Source: Candidatus Caldilinea saccharophila
Lineage (GTDB): Bacteria > Chloroflexota > Anaerolineae > Caldilineales > Caldilineaceae
Direction of reading: 5' to 3'
Length of the DNA stretch: 64,000 nt
Assembly: GCA_016710365.1 (NCBI GenBank)
Contig: JADJVW010000029.1
Span: 1 to 64,000 of the forward strand
The position numbers and the translations under genes are program-made. Positions 1 to 8,791 of this stretch are shown here, one piece after another (the first letter of the stretch is position 1; the number at the start of each line of letters is the position of its first letter). The notes beneath the pieces were generated by a model. The model was not told the origin of the DNA. It worked only from the letters and a program-made list of their open reading frames with translations, and did not search any database.

Positions 1-171
1 CCGGTCGCCATTTTGCGACCCATCGAACCGGTCGTGGAAGACAGTGACGCAATCCTGCGGCTGGCCGGCGAGGTCTTTGCCGATTTGGACGACGATGCGC
101 TGGCCGAAGTGGAAGCTGCCATCCAGCGCCGGCCAGATTTCTTTGCTGACGCCGAACTTGTCGCCCCATGA
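1..171 (+). CDS. Antitoxin of a VapBC-type pair, C-terminal part only
   Basis: Reading from the first base, an open frame runs in phase to a TGA at 169-171 (56 codons, start outside the window). The peptide is acidic and ends in DAELVAP. Its stop overlaps the start of the PIN toxin gene in an ATGA (168-171), the tight coupling usual for antitoxin-toxin operons. I recognise no DNA-binding fold in the visible part, so the antitoxin role is inferred from its position and translational coupling. Confidence 0.5.
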   Translation, partial: PVAILRPIEPVVEDSDAILRLAGEVFADLDDDALAEVEAAIQRRPDFFADAELVAP

Positions 172-584
172 CGGCGCAACCGATATTGCTCGATACGGAT
201 ATATTGTCCGCGATCATGCGTCGCCATCCTCAGGCAACCGTGCGTGCTCGGCTCTATCTACTGGAGCATCAGCGCTTCACATTTTCTGTCATCACGCGCT
301 ATGAAGTGGTGCGCGGTCTGTTGACCAAGCAGGCTGTGCGCCAGCAACATGCGTTCGAGCAACTGTGTGCGGCAAGCGAGGTGCTGCCGATCTCGGAGGA
401 AGTTGCGCTGCACGCCGCGGCGATCTATGCCGACCTTCATCGGCGTGGCCAACTGATCGGCGATGCGGATATTTTGATCGCTGCCACAGCCTTCGTGCAT
501 GGCTGTGCTGTGGCCACCAACAACGAAGCCCATTACCGGCGGATTGCTTCCTTGTCCGTTGATAACTGGTTACACACTGAATAG
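168..584 (+). CDS. vapC: PIN-domain ribonuclease toxin (VapC family)
   Basis: A 138-residue protein, the usual VapC length. The PIN acidic residues are visible: LLDTDIL near the N-terminus (Asp9, Asp11), Glu46 in RYEVVRGL, and Asp99/Asp101 in GDADILIAAT, followed by ATNN. These residues bind the metal ion for RNA cleavage in this family. The gene is coupled by a 4-base overlap to the upstream antitoxin fragment and lies 30 bases before the helicase gene. An oddity at the 3' end: the last four codons plus stop (Leu-His-Thr-Glu-stop) are duplicated in frame straight after the stop, with synonymous third-base changes. Confidence 0.85.
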   Translation: MTAQPILLDTDILSAIMRRHPQATVRARLYLLEHQRFTFSVITRYEVVRGLLTKQAVRQQHAFEQLCAASEVLPISEEVALHAAAIYADLHRRGQLIGDADILIAATAFVHGCAVATNNEAHYRRIASLSVDNWLHTE

Positions 585-613
585 TTACACACCGAGTAGT
601 AAAGGCGCCATTT

Positions 614-3600
614 GTGGATCGTATCCCCTATTTCATCGACAATATTGAAGTCACGCTGGCCGATGTGCTCAACAACCTGCTCGGCGCGCAACAGCAGCCC
701 CAGGTAGACATTGCGACTGCCTACTTCAGCGTGCGCGGCTATGAACTGTTGCGCGAGACGCTGCCCAGCGTGCGTCATTTTCGCCTGCTGATTGGCGACA
801 GTCCGCAAGACGCCGACGCCGTAGGCTTGCGGCCCGATTCGCGCGCCTATTTGCGCAACGAACTGAATGCCGAACCGCTGGCGGAGGCAACCCAACGTCT
901 GGTTGAAGAGATCATCCGTTTTCTACGCCGCGATGATGTTAAAGTGCAGCTCTATCTGGGCCATGATGCGGCGCCAAGTGGGCGGCGAAACTTTCTTCAC
1001 GCCAAGTGCTATCTCATCTACGGCGGGCGCGGCCACCAGCAGACGCTCTTCGATTATCTCAATCCGTTGGTGGGCATTGTCGGCAGCAGCAACTTCACCG
1101 CGCCAGGGCTCAGGTACAACAACGAACTGAATCTGGTGCACAAGACCTTGTTGCGGCCCGATGAGGTGGACGACCACGTTGCCCGCAGCGAAGTTGCGCA
1201 TCATGCCCAGGTGCAGCCCCATGTAAGCATCTCGCTGACCAACCAACTCCTGTTGAAGAGCGAAGTCGGCGCCAGAGCAATTCTTGACCTGGCGATGTGG
1301 TTTGATGCACGCTGGAAAGAAGCTGCTGACTTCAAAGAAGGGCTGATTGCGCTGCTCGAAAACTCCAAGTTTGGCAGCCGTGAGTATACACCCTATCAAA
1401 TCTATCTGAAGGCGCTTTATGAATATTTCCGTGATGATCTGAATGGCGAGGTTGGGCAGCCGGCCACGCGTTCGGCCGTGGAACTCAGCGAATTCCAGGA
1501 AGATGCAGTCAGAAAGGCGCGGCGCATCCTTGCCCGCTACGACGGCGTCATCATTGCCGATTCTGTTGGTCTGGGCAAGACCTGGATTGGCAAGAAGCTG
1601 TTGGAGGATTACGCCTACCACATGCGCCAAAAGGCGTTGGTGATCTGCCCGGCCTCGCTGCGCGCCATGTGGCAGCGAGAGCTCGCATCAGCAACCATTG
1701 CGGCGACAGTGATTTCGCAGGAGTCGCTTGGGCAGGACAATTTTGACCTGCGTAGCGTGGCGGATGTCGATGTCATCCTGGTGGACGAGGCGCACAACTT
1801 TCGCAATCGCCACGTCAAACGCTATCAGATGCTGGAAACGCTGCTTGCCACCAACGGTCGCCGCGGCCGGGATGGCGGTCGCAAGAAGTTGATTCTGCTG
1901 ACGGCCACGCCGATCAACAACAACATATTTGACTTGTACAATCAGATCAATTTATTTGCCGGCAATGATCGCACCTATTTCGCCGCGGCCGGCATCGGTG
2001 ATCTTTACAAATACTTTCTGGCTGCGCGGCGTGATTCGATTGAGCAAGGCAGCGTACGGATTTTTAACTTGCTGGAGGAAGTTGTCGTGCGACGTACACG
2101 CCAGTTCATCCGTCGCGCCTACCCGGAAGCCACGATCAACGGCAAGACCATCACCTGGCCGGCGCGCAAGCTCGTCACACTGGAATACGATCTGGCGGCA
2201 ACCTACGAAGGTTTTTACGGTGACATCGTGCGACGCATTGAACAGCTCAATCTACCGCACTACAACCTGGAATCGTATAAGGTCACCAATGCCACGCGCG
2301 ATGAATTCGAGCTAGGTCGGCAGCAGGCGCTCGTCGGCATTTTCAAGAGCCGCTTTCTAAAACGCCTGGAGTCGAGCATCGATGCCTTCCGCATTTCCAT
2401 CCGGCGTGCACTTGAATTTGCCAAAACGTTTGACGAATACATTCAGGAAGATGTTGTGCTGGACGCCGCGTCATTTCGGATTGCCATGCGATTGCTCGAT
2501 CAAGAGAACACCGATGATGAGAATGGCGCACCCACATCGCTGGCAGGCGCCATCGATGAAAACGTCGTCGCACGCACAGTGGTCGAGGATCTGTCGCGGC
2601 TAAAGGCAAGCGAATACAACCGGCGCTCCATTCATCGCGATCTTGCCCAAGATATCGATAATCTGACTGCGATTTGGTACTCGATCGATAAGTTGGATTT
2701 CGAGAAGGATGACAAGCTGCAGGCGCTAAAAAAGCTCTTGTCCACCGAACTACGTGGACGCAAAGTGATCATTTTTAGCTACTACAAGGACACCACGCGC
2801 TATCTGTATCGTGCTTTGACCAGTTCCGACAGCGAAAGCTGGCGTCAATCAATCGGCAACGCCACCATCCGGCGTATCGACAGCGATGTTGCACCAACCG
2901 ACCGTATGCGAATTGTCGAGAGATTTGCACCCATCGCCAACGGCCTTAGCGAAGTTCAGGGAACGGGTGACGAGATCGACCTTCTGATCGCAACGGATGT
3001 GATGTCAGAGGGCCAGAATCTCCAAGATTGTGGCTATTTGATCAACTATGACCTGCATTGGAACCCAACGCGCATGGTGCAGCGCGCGGGGCGGATCGAT
3101 CGGCTCGGATCGCCACACCAGGTGCTGACCATTTGCAACATGTTTCCCGAAAAGGCTCTGGAGCAGCTGCTTGGCCTCGTGGAAAGCCTGACGAAAAAGA
3201 TCGACATCATCAATCAGACTGGTTTTCTTGATGCGAGCGTGTTGGGAGAGGTTGTAACGCCGCGTGATTTCAACACACTCCGCCGTATCGCCGAAGGCGA
3301 CAATGCCGTGATTGAAGAGCAAGAGTCTTTTTTGGAACTTGCAAGCAGTGAGGCGCTACTTGCCGAACTGCAGAATGTGTTGGCAACGGAAGCACAACAG
3401 TGGTTGACTCTGTTGGATGATGGAATTCATTCAGGGCTGCAACGCCAGGGCGCGTATGGGATATTCTTCTATTTCACAGCACCGCATCCGGATGGGGGCG
3501 CGTTTCATTTTTGGCGCTATTACGACGCGCTGCGCCGTGAAGTCCTCGACAATCGCTATCAAATCATGCAGTTGATCGCTTGTGGTCCAGAGACGCCGCG

Positions 3601-4027
3601 CTATCCACCTCCTTATGAAGAACTAAATGTCTTCCAGCTACAAAATAAGGTCATCGATAGCATCTTGAAGGATTTTGTGCAGCAGCAGGCAACGGCGCTG
3701 GTCAATAAACCGGTGACAGAAGAACAGAATATAGTTGCCAATATTCTGCTTGAACAGACAAACAATCCTGCGCTGGATCGTGATGAAGTTCGTGAGCTAC
3801 GCAAATTTTTGAAGCAACCAATGGTCGGCGCGTCTGTCCAAAAGCTACGCGCGGCACTCAAGGAGTATGGCGGTAGCCACAATCTAGACAGCTTGCTGCC
3901 GACTCTGCGCATACTGGCGGCGCAACAGGCCTTTGACACGATTCCTGGCGACAAATCAGAGAGGCAGCCTCTATTGCTTGAACGCAAAGATTTACATTTG
4001 GTCTGCTACGAATATGTAACAACTTGA
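614..4027 (+). CDS. PLD-domain / SNF2-family helicase
   Basis: An 1137-residue protein with a GTG start. An N-terminal phospholipase D-like domain (about residues 25-190) shows FLHAKCYLIYGG and then VGSSNFT, one HxK-type half-site. A SNF2/superfamily 2 helicase follows: motif I DSVGLGKTW (about 315-325), DEAH-type motif II VDEAHN (about 390), motif III LTATPINNN, and a C-terminal lobe with ATDVMSEGQNLQD (about 795) and QRAGRIDRLGS (about 823). The last 200 residues have no recognised domain. PLD-helicase proteins are known from phage-defence islands such as DISARM and from stand-alone restriction-like genes. Here it follows a VapBC pair and has no methylase or nuclease partner in the window. 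The helicase assignment is firm; the defence role is inferred. Confidence 0.85.
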   Translation: MDRIPYFIDNIEVTLADVLNNLLGAQQQPQVDIATAYFSVRGYELLRETLPSVRHFRLLIGDSPQDADAVGLRPDSRAYLRNELNAEPLAEATQRLVEEIIRFLRRDDVKVQLYLGHDAAPSGRRNFLHAKCYLIYGGRGHQQTLFDYLNPLVGIVGSSNFTAPGLRYNNELNLVHKTLLRPDEVDDHVARSEVAHHAQVQPHVSISLTNQLLLKSEVGARAILDLAMWFDARWKEAADFKEGLIALLENSKFGSREYTPYQIYLKALYEYFRDDLNGEVGQPATRSAVELSEFQEDAVRKARRILARYDGVIIADSVGLGKTWIGKKLLEDYAYHMRQKALVICPASLRAMWQRELASATIAATVISQESLGQDNFDLRSVADVDVILVDEAHNFRNRHVKRYQMLETLLATNGRRGRDGGRKKLILLTATPINNNIFDLYNQINLFAGNDRTYFAAAGIGDLYKYFLAARRDSIEQGSVRIFNLLEEVVVRRTRQFIRRAYPEATINGKTITWPARKLVTLEYDLAATYEGFYGDIVRRIEQLNLPHYNLESYKVTNATRDEFELGRQQALVGIFKSRFLKRLESSIDAFRISIRRALEFAKTFDEYIQEDVVLDAASFRIAMRLLDQENTDDENGAPTSLAGAIDENVVARTVVEDLSRLKASEYNRRSIHRDLAQDIDNLTAIWYSIDKLDFEKDDKLQALKKLLSTELRGRKVIIFSYYKDTTRYLYRALTSSDSESWRQSIGNATIRRIDSDVAPTDRMRIVERFAPIANGLSEVQGTGDEIDLLIATDVMSEGQNLQDCGYLINYDLHWNPTRMVQRAGRIDRLGSPHQVLTICNMFPEKALEQLLGLVESLTKKIDIINQTGFLDASVLGEVVTPRDFNTLRRIAEGDNAVIEEQESFLELASSEALLAELQNVLATEAQQWLTLLDDGIHSGLQRQGAYGIFFYFTAPHPDGGAFHFWRYYDALRREVLDNRYQIMQLIACGPETPRYPPPYEELNVFQLQNKVIDSILKDFVQQQATALVNKPVTEEQNIVANILLEQTNNPALDRDEVRELRKFLKQPMVGASVQKLRAALKEYGGSHNLDSLLPTLRILAAQQAFDTIPGDKSERQPLLLERKDLHLVCYEYVTT

Positions 4028-4233
4028 TGCCTTTTTCAAGCCGATGCTTCTTGACGCGCAACAACTTCTTTTTGCCGCTTCCATGTGGAATTTTCGAGTA
4101 AAAATATTTGCTTGTCGAACACGCCCGTACTCAGGTCAAGGCGGATGACGCCAGTCTCTTGGCCAATAGTTTTAGCCTTTCTTACCGCTTGGTGTCCTTC
4201 GCGTCTTGATGGTTACGCTTTTTTGAAGCGCTT

Positions 4234-5457
4234 CTACGCAACTGAAGCAGATGAATCTAGCCCAACGCGCGGCAGTTCGACCGTAAACGTTGTTCCCACG
4301 CCTACCTCACTCGCCACCTCGATGCGCCCGCCGTGCGCCTGCACCAGTTGGCGCACGATCGCCAGCCCCAGCCCGCTGCCGGCGCCTTCGCCCTGGGTGC
4401 GGGCACGGTCGCCGCGCCAGAAGCGGTCGAAGATGTAAGGCAGGTCGGCCGCAGAAATGCCCGCGCCCGTGTCACTGACCTGGAGGCGAATTGCATCCGC
4501 CACAGCCGAAGCCCGCACCGTGACGCGCCCGCCTGGCGGCGTGTGACGCAGCGCATTGGCCAGCAAGTTGTTCAGAATCTGGTCGAGTCGGCCATAGTCC
4601 GCCTCTACCACCAGCGGCTGGGCGGCTGGCTCGACTGCACAGCGCAGCGTGATGCCGGCGGCCTCCGCCTGCCCCTCGAAGCTCGTCTGCGCATCGGCCA
4701 GCAGACCGGCGACATCGACCGCCTCCCAGTGCATCGGCAACTGCCCGGCCTCTGCCTGCGAGAGCACGCGCAAATCCTCCACCAGCCGCGCCAGTTGCCG
4801 CGTCTCGTCTAGCGTGGCCGCGATGTGGTCGGGCGTCGCCGTGTAGACGCCGTCAAGCACGCCCTCCAGGTTGCCCTGGATCACCTGCAGCGGTGTGCGC
4901 AACTCGTGCGCCACATCCGCGGTGAGATTGCGCCGGCGCTGGTCGGCCAGCGCCAGCTCCTCCACCATGCGGTTGAAGGAGGTCGCCAGTTGGCTGAATT
5001 CGCCGCGGCCGCTCACCGGCACGCGCACAGTGAGGTCACCTTCGGCCACTGCGTCGGCCGCGTTCATCAGCGACGAGAGCGGCTGCGCGATCCCGCGGAA
5101 GGCGCGGCGCCCGATCCAGGCAATCGTACCCGGCAGCAGCAAGAGCAGCCCGCACGTGCTCAGCCAGAGCAGCGCCGCGGTCTGTGTGTCGCCGCCGGCC
5201 AGCCGCACGATAAAGTAGATCAGCAGTCCGAAGCCACCCAGGGTCAGCAGTGCAAAGACGCCAAAGAGGGCCGCAAAGCGCGCAAAGAGCAAGGCGGGAT
5301 GGCGACCCCGGTGATCACGCCAGCGTTCACCGCCGCGCATCCACGGCGCGCCGTCGCCGGGCTGCCAGCTTCGGCGCCGTGACGAACCGCAGGCGCTGCC
5401 GGCGCGCGTCTCCTGGGCGCCCACTTCTTTTTCGCTCGCATCCTGCTCGCTCACCAT
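4234..5457 (-). CDS. Two-component sensor histidine kinase
   Basis: A 407-residue membrane kinase. Two transmembrane segments (about 62-87 and 93-115) are separated by only a handful of residues, so there is no real extracellular sensor domain. HAMP follows (about 117-170), then the phospho-acceptor box DVAHELRTPLQ with His184. The ATPase domain has N box QILNNLLANALRHT, G1 VSDTGAGIS, F box FDRFWRG and G2 GSGLGLAIVR. The start codon overlaps the end of the response-regulator gene by 7 bases. The tiny loop suggests it senses within the membrane or through a partner, perhaps the small His-rich membrane protein upstream. The signal is unknown. Confidence 0.9.
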   Translation of the reverse strand: MVSEQDASEKEVGAQETRAGSACGSSRRRSWQPGDGAPWMRGGERWRDHRGRHPALLFARFAALFGVFALLTLGGFGLLIYFIVRLAGGDTQTAALLWLSTCGLLLLLPGTIAWIGRRAFRGIAQPLSSLMNAADAVAEGDLTVRVPVSGRGEFSQLATSFNRMVEELALADQRRRNLTADVAHELRTPLQVIQGNLEGVLDGVYTATPDHIAATLDETRQLARLVEDLRVLSQAEAGQLPMHWEAVDVAGLLADAQTSFEGQAEAAGITLRCAVEPAAQPLVVEADYGRLDQILNNLLANALRHTPPGGRVTVRASAVADAIRLQVSDTGAGISAADLPYIFDRFWRGDRARTQGEGAGSGLGLAIVRQLVQAHGGRIEVASEVGVGTTFTVELPRVGLDSSASVA

Positions 5458-6143
5458 GCCTCCTCTTCGGCAAACTTATAGCCGACGCCAAAGACAGTCA
5501 GCACGTAGCGCGGTTCGCCCGGCGCCGGCTCCAGCTTGCGGCGCAGGTTTTTGATGTGCGCGTCGATGCTGCGGTCAAAGCCTTGAAAGGAGACATTGTG
5601 CAGGCGGTCAACCAACTGGCCGCGGCTGAAGGTCTGGCCGGGATGCTGCGCCAGCACAATGAGCAGGGTGAACTCGGTGCGGCTGAGTTGGATCGCTTCG
5701 CCACCGCGCAGCACGCGGTGGCCGTTGAGGTCGATCTCCAGGTCCGCTGCGCGCAGCAGCCCGCTCTGCACCACATCTTTCTGCACACGGCGGAAGATTG
5801 CCCGCACGCGCGCCACCAGTTCGCGCGGCGAAAAGGGCTTCGTGATGTAGTCGTCCGCGCCCAGTTCCAGCCCAATCAGGCGGTCGGTCTCCTCGACGCG
5901 CGCGGTGAGCATGATGATCGGCACGTCCGATTCACGGCGCAGCGTGCGGCAGACGTCGAGGCCATCCATACCCGGCAGGTTGAGGTCGAGCACGATCAGG
6001 TCGGGCCTGGCCTGCCGCGCCATCGCCAGCGCGGTGACGCCGTCGCCCGCCTCCAGCACGCGGAAGCCACCATGCTCCAGATAATCGCGCGCCTGGCGCA
6101 CGATGCGCTGTTCGTCGTCTACGACAAGAATAAGTTCGTTCAT
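5451..6143 (-). CDS. OmpR-family response regulator
   Basis: A 230-residue protein with a receiver domain (acidic pair Asp9/Asp10, phospho-acceptor Asp53 in VLDLNLPGMDG, Lys in TKPFSPREL) and a C-terminal winged-helix DNA-binding domain of OmpR/PhoB type ending in LTVFGVGYKFAEE. I start it at MNELILVVDD. A longer frame to 6188 would add residues encoded by the GGAGACAA repeat tract. It overlaps the kinase gene by 7 bases and is therefore co-transcribed with it. Confidence 0.9.
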   Translation of the reverse strand: MNELILVVDDEQRIVRQARDYLEHGGFRVLEAGDGVTALAMARQARPDLIVLDLNLPGMDGLDVCRTLRRESDVPIIMLTARVEETDRLIGLELGADDYITKPFSPRELVARVRAIFRRVQKDVVQSGLLRAADLEIDLNGHRVLRGGEAIQLSRTEFTLLIVLAQHPGQTFSRGQLVDRLHNVSFQGFDRSIDAHIKNLRRKLEPAPGEPRYVLTVFGVGYKFAEEEAW

Positions 6144-6172
6144 GAGTTTGTTTGTATCATGAGTGGGGGGTG

Positions 6173-6234
6173 GGAGACAAGGAGACAAGGAGACAAGGAG
6201 ACAAGGAGAAGGGGAGACAAGGAGACTCTCCCTC
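6173..6234. repeat. Short tandem repeat of GGAGACAA
   Basis: Five to six copies of the 8-base unit GGAGACAA in a row, one altered, immediately upstream of the response-regulator start on the minus strand. The tract sits in its leader or promoter region, so changes in copy number could affect expression. Seen directly; the regulatory effect is speculation. Confidence 0.8.
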
Positions 6235-6254
6235 TCCCCTTCTCCCCCTCTGGC

Positions 6255-6722
6255 TTAACGTTCGCTTGCTGGTTCAGCCGGCTGTGGTGGCGTTTGCGGC
6301 GCCTGCTGTTGCTGCTGGTGGCGATGATGATGGCCGCAGCCCCAGCCCATTGGCCCACTCCACGGTCCGCTCCATGCCGCATCGGGCTGGCCTTGCCCTT
6401 CCGGCGTCATGCCCTGCTGCGCTGCCCATGCCCGCCACTGCGCCATGCGAGCCATACGGCTGCCGATGAAGAAGACGGCGCCGATGCCCAGCAGCAGGAA
6501 GAAGAAGCCGCCAAAGCCCGGCCCGCGCTGCGGGTAGCCATAGGCATAGGGCAGCATCGCGCCAGCCGGCGCCAACGCCGAATCGCCTTCGACCGCGGTC
6601 AGGCGACCGACCAAGTAGCCTTGCGTCCAGGCGTCGCGTTGGTTGTTCGACACGGTGCCAAAGATCAAGGCGAGGACGACCACGGCAGCAACGCCGATCA
6701 AGATAAATCTTCCACGAACCAT
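6255..6722 (-). CDS. Small membrane protein with His/Gln-rich C-terminus
   Basis: A 155-residue hypothetical protein. A hydrophobic segment near the N-terminus (about 6-22) is a signal anchor. A second segment (about 71-90) has the run GGFFFLLLGIGAVFFIG. The C-terminal tail contains CGHHHRHQQQQQ, a possible metal-binding stretch. It lies 111 bases upstream of the response regulator on the same strand and is probably the first gene of that operon. Because the kinase has almost no external domain, this protein is a candidate accessory sensor. I recognise no family; function unknown. Confidence 0.7.
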   Translation of the reverse strand: MVRGRFILIGVAAVVVLALIFGTVSNNQRDAWTQGYLVGRLTAVEGDSALAPAGAMLPYAYGYPQRGPGFGGFFFLLLGIGAVFFIGSRMARMAQWRAWAAQQGMTPEGQGQPDAAWSGPWSGPMGWGCGHHHRHQQQQQAPQTPPQPAEPASER

Positions 6723-7111
6723 TGTGTACCTCCCGTACCTGTGAATGAATTGTTCGCGCCGGGCGCTTCTTGCATTTCAGGAACTGCGCTCGGCTTGTTC
6801 TCATCTTGACGGGCAGGTGTGAAAAAGGTGTGAAGGTTTTGGGGGAGTGTTGTGCGGACGCTCTATCGCGCCCGTATGGCTGAGCGGTCTGCGCAGACCG
6901 CTCAGCCATGCAGTACTTCACGAATCTCACGCGAAGGCGCGAAGAACGCGGCGAAACCATCTTCAATTCAGCATGTGGACATGCTTGCCGGCGTCGATGG
7001 CAACCCGCGCTTTGAGGCATGTGCGCCAGGCAGGATTGCCTACTTCGGCCACAAGTTCGAGCCCATCTGCAAGGAGGATGGCGGCGAGCGCACCATCGTC
7101 CCCACGTAGTG
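6723..7111. other. Intergenic region with palindrome and possible gene remnant
   Basis: 389 bases between two minus-strand genes. It holds a perfect palindrome (separate entry) and a degraded copy at about 6923-6955 of the CACGAAGACGCGAAG type of repeat also found at 25647-26008. A short plus-strand frame at 6981-7109 (42 codons, ending GGERTIVPT) reads like the tail of a real protein but matches nothing I recognise. No promoter is obvious. Confidence 0.5.
6876..6909. repeat. Perfect 34-base palindrome
   Basis: Both 17-base arms match exactly with no loop (centre between 6892 and 6893); the arms begin ATGGCTGAGCGG. There is no T-run on either side, so a simple intrinsic terminator is unlikely. 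It looks like one of the REP-like dyads that recur throughout this window. Confidence 0.8.
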
Positions 7112-8791
7112 CTACCGTGCCATAATCGGCAGATAGATCTCGCTGCTGCCGGGTGCGGCCATCGGGAAGATACGCGGCCCGTAATACTCGACCTCCTGCG
7201 TGACCTGGACGAATGCCAGCCAGTACCCGTACTGCTGACCATCGAGCACACCGGTATCGACAACCGTATAGGCGCTTGGCACACCCGTCGCAGGAACCAG
7301 GGCCGTGATGAGCACGGCCTGTTCGAACTGGTCATTCGTGCCGCGATAGAGCAGGAAGCCTTGCAGACCGTGTTCGTCGGCGGTGTTCCAGTGCAGGCTG
7401 ACAGCGCCTCCTTCGGTACTGACATCGAACGATGCCAATTGGATCACCGTCGGAGTCTGATCGACCATGATACCGGCGGCGCCGCTGTCATCTTCGGGCA
7501 GGTCGCCATTGTTGGCAATCGAGTCTGCATCGGTCAGGTCACTGCCTTCCGGATCGCGGATCGCCACGATCTCTGCCCAGTTGCGCGCTGATCCCTCCGC
7601 CAGTTGCACAACGCGTAGAACGATTTCGACAGTGACCGACTGGCCAGCCGCCAGCGTGATCTGTACTGTCTTCGTCACCGCGCCATTTTCCTCTGACGAC
7701 CATCCATTGACGTCATTGGGGCTCAGCACAAAGCCCCCCGGAATGTGATCGCAAATGACGACCTCACCAAGTGTCGCGCTGCCCTGGTTGGTGATTGTGA
7801 GCGTATAGCGCACATCGTCGCCGGCGCGCACGCGGCTGGGTTGACCTTCTGCCAGTCGCTTTTCCAGCGCCGCGTCAACGCGCTGCACAAAGAATATGGC
7901 GATGTCGTGGTCGTCTTCATCATTTACGCCGTCTCCGGTCAGATCATCATCGATTACCGGATCGTTCCCGTTCACCGTATCGTTGACGGCATCGGCGTCG
8001 ACATGCACAGCCCCAGCGCTATCCTGTGCGCTCACGATTTCCACAGCGTTGATCACTTGATCAAAGGCGTCATCCACGCGCAGCACGATCGCTGCCTTTG
8101 CCATCTGCCCAGGCGGAATCGGCCCAGCCACGGTCAGCGTCGCTACGCGGCCAGCCACCTGCCAGCCACTTGCATCATTCGGACTGAGGCTTATGCCAGC
8201 AGGGAGATAATCGACAAGGGTGAGATTCTGCACCGCCATCGTACCCTGATTGTAAAGTTCAATGTCAAAGGCAATATCGTTGCCTTGGACACGTTCCCCC
8301 TGAAGGACGGTGGCCGGCAACACACGCAGCGCCGGATCAAACCGTGGCTGTGGCGCCTGATAACCGACAGCGCCGGCTTCGTTGACACCGCTCTGCACCA
8401 TCACCGCGTTGGGATCGACGCCGCCAGTTTGGATAGCGCCGGCCGGCAGCGTAGCATTGTCAATATCCACGACGGCGCCACCAAAGGGCAGGGTCGCCGA
8501 GTAGACGCCGAGCGCATCCGTCGAGAGAGTGTGCGTAACACCCTGGCTGTCGGTGATCACAACCGTCACCTGTGGCAGGCCCGGCTCTCCTTCATCGTGC
8601 ATGCCGTTGCCATTGACATCTTGGTAGACGTTGCCAATGACCACGCCGGGCGCTGGCGAATTGACATCGATGGCCTGGTTGTTGTCGAGTGATGGATCGA
8701 TGGCGCCGACCGGCGCAACCGTGGCGATATTCGTCAGGTCGCTTTGCTGCGCAAGGCTGGCGCTGCCTGTGACCGTCAGCGTCATACCCAT
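7112..8791 (-). CDS. Giant DUF11 surface protein, C-terminal segment
   Basis: 559 codons in the same reading frame as the upstream 8.8-kb segment, separated from it only by one TGA codon (8792-8794) followed directly by ATG. The reading continues a DUF11 domain across the stop. It then has an SdrD-B-like domain (QDVNGNGMHDEGEPGLP), two more DUF11 domains (DYLPAGISLSPND and DHIPGGFVLSPND), and a beta-rich fibronectin-like domain (SLHWNTADEHGLQGFLLYRG). It ends in EIYLPIMAR. The YLPxI tail is shared with two other exported proteins in the window. It could be translated separately from the ATG, but no Shine-Dalgarno sequence is evident and the product would lack a signal peptide. A nonsense change or sequence error in one giant gene is more likely. 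Confidence 0.75.
   Translation of the reverse strand: MGMTLTVTGSASLAQQSDLTNIATVAPVGAIDPSLDNNQAIDVNSPAPGVVIGNVYQDVNGNGMHDEGEPGLPQVTVVITDSQGVTHTLSTDALGVYSATLPFGGAVVDIDNATLPAGAIQTGGVDPNAVMVQSGVNEAGAVGYQAPQPRFDPALRVLPATVLQGERVQGNDIAFDIELYNQGTMAVQNLTLVDYLPAGISLSPNDASGWQVAGRVATLTVAGPIPPGQMAKAAIVLRVDDAFDQVINAVEIVSAQDSAGAVHVDADAVNDTVNGNDPVIDDDLTGDGVNDEDDHDIAIFFVQRVDAALEKRLAEGQPSRVRAGDDVRYTLTITNQGSATLGEVVICDHIPGGFVLSPNDVNGWSSEENGAVTKTVQITLAAGQSVTVEIVLRVVQLAEGSARNWAEIVAIRDPEGSDLTDADSIANNGDLPEDDSGAAGIMVDQTPTVIQLASFDVSTEGGAVSLHWNTADEHGLQGFLLYRGTNDQFEQAVLITALVPATGVPSAYTVVDTGVLDGQQYGYWLAFVQVTQEVEYYGPRIFPMAAPGSSEIYLPIMAR

Noticed and set aside
5250..6809. 519-codon plus-strand frame over the two-component genes
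   Set aside because: Kinase and regulator motifs lie on the minus strand; this frame is Arg/Ala-rich noise.
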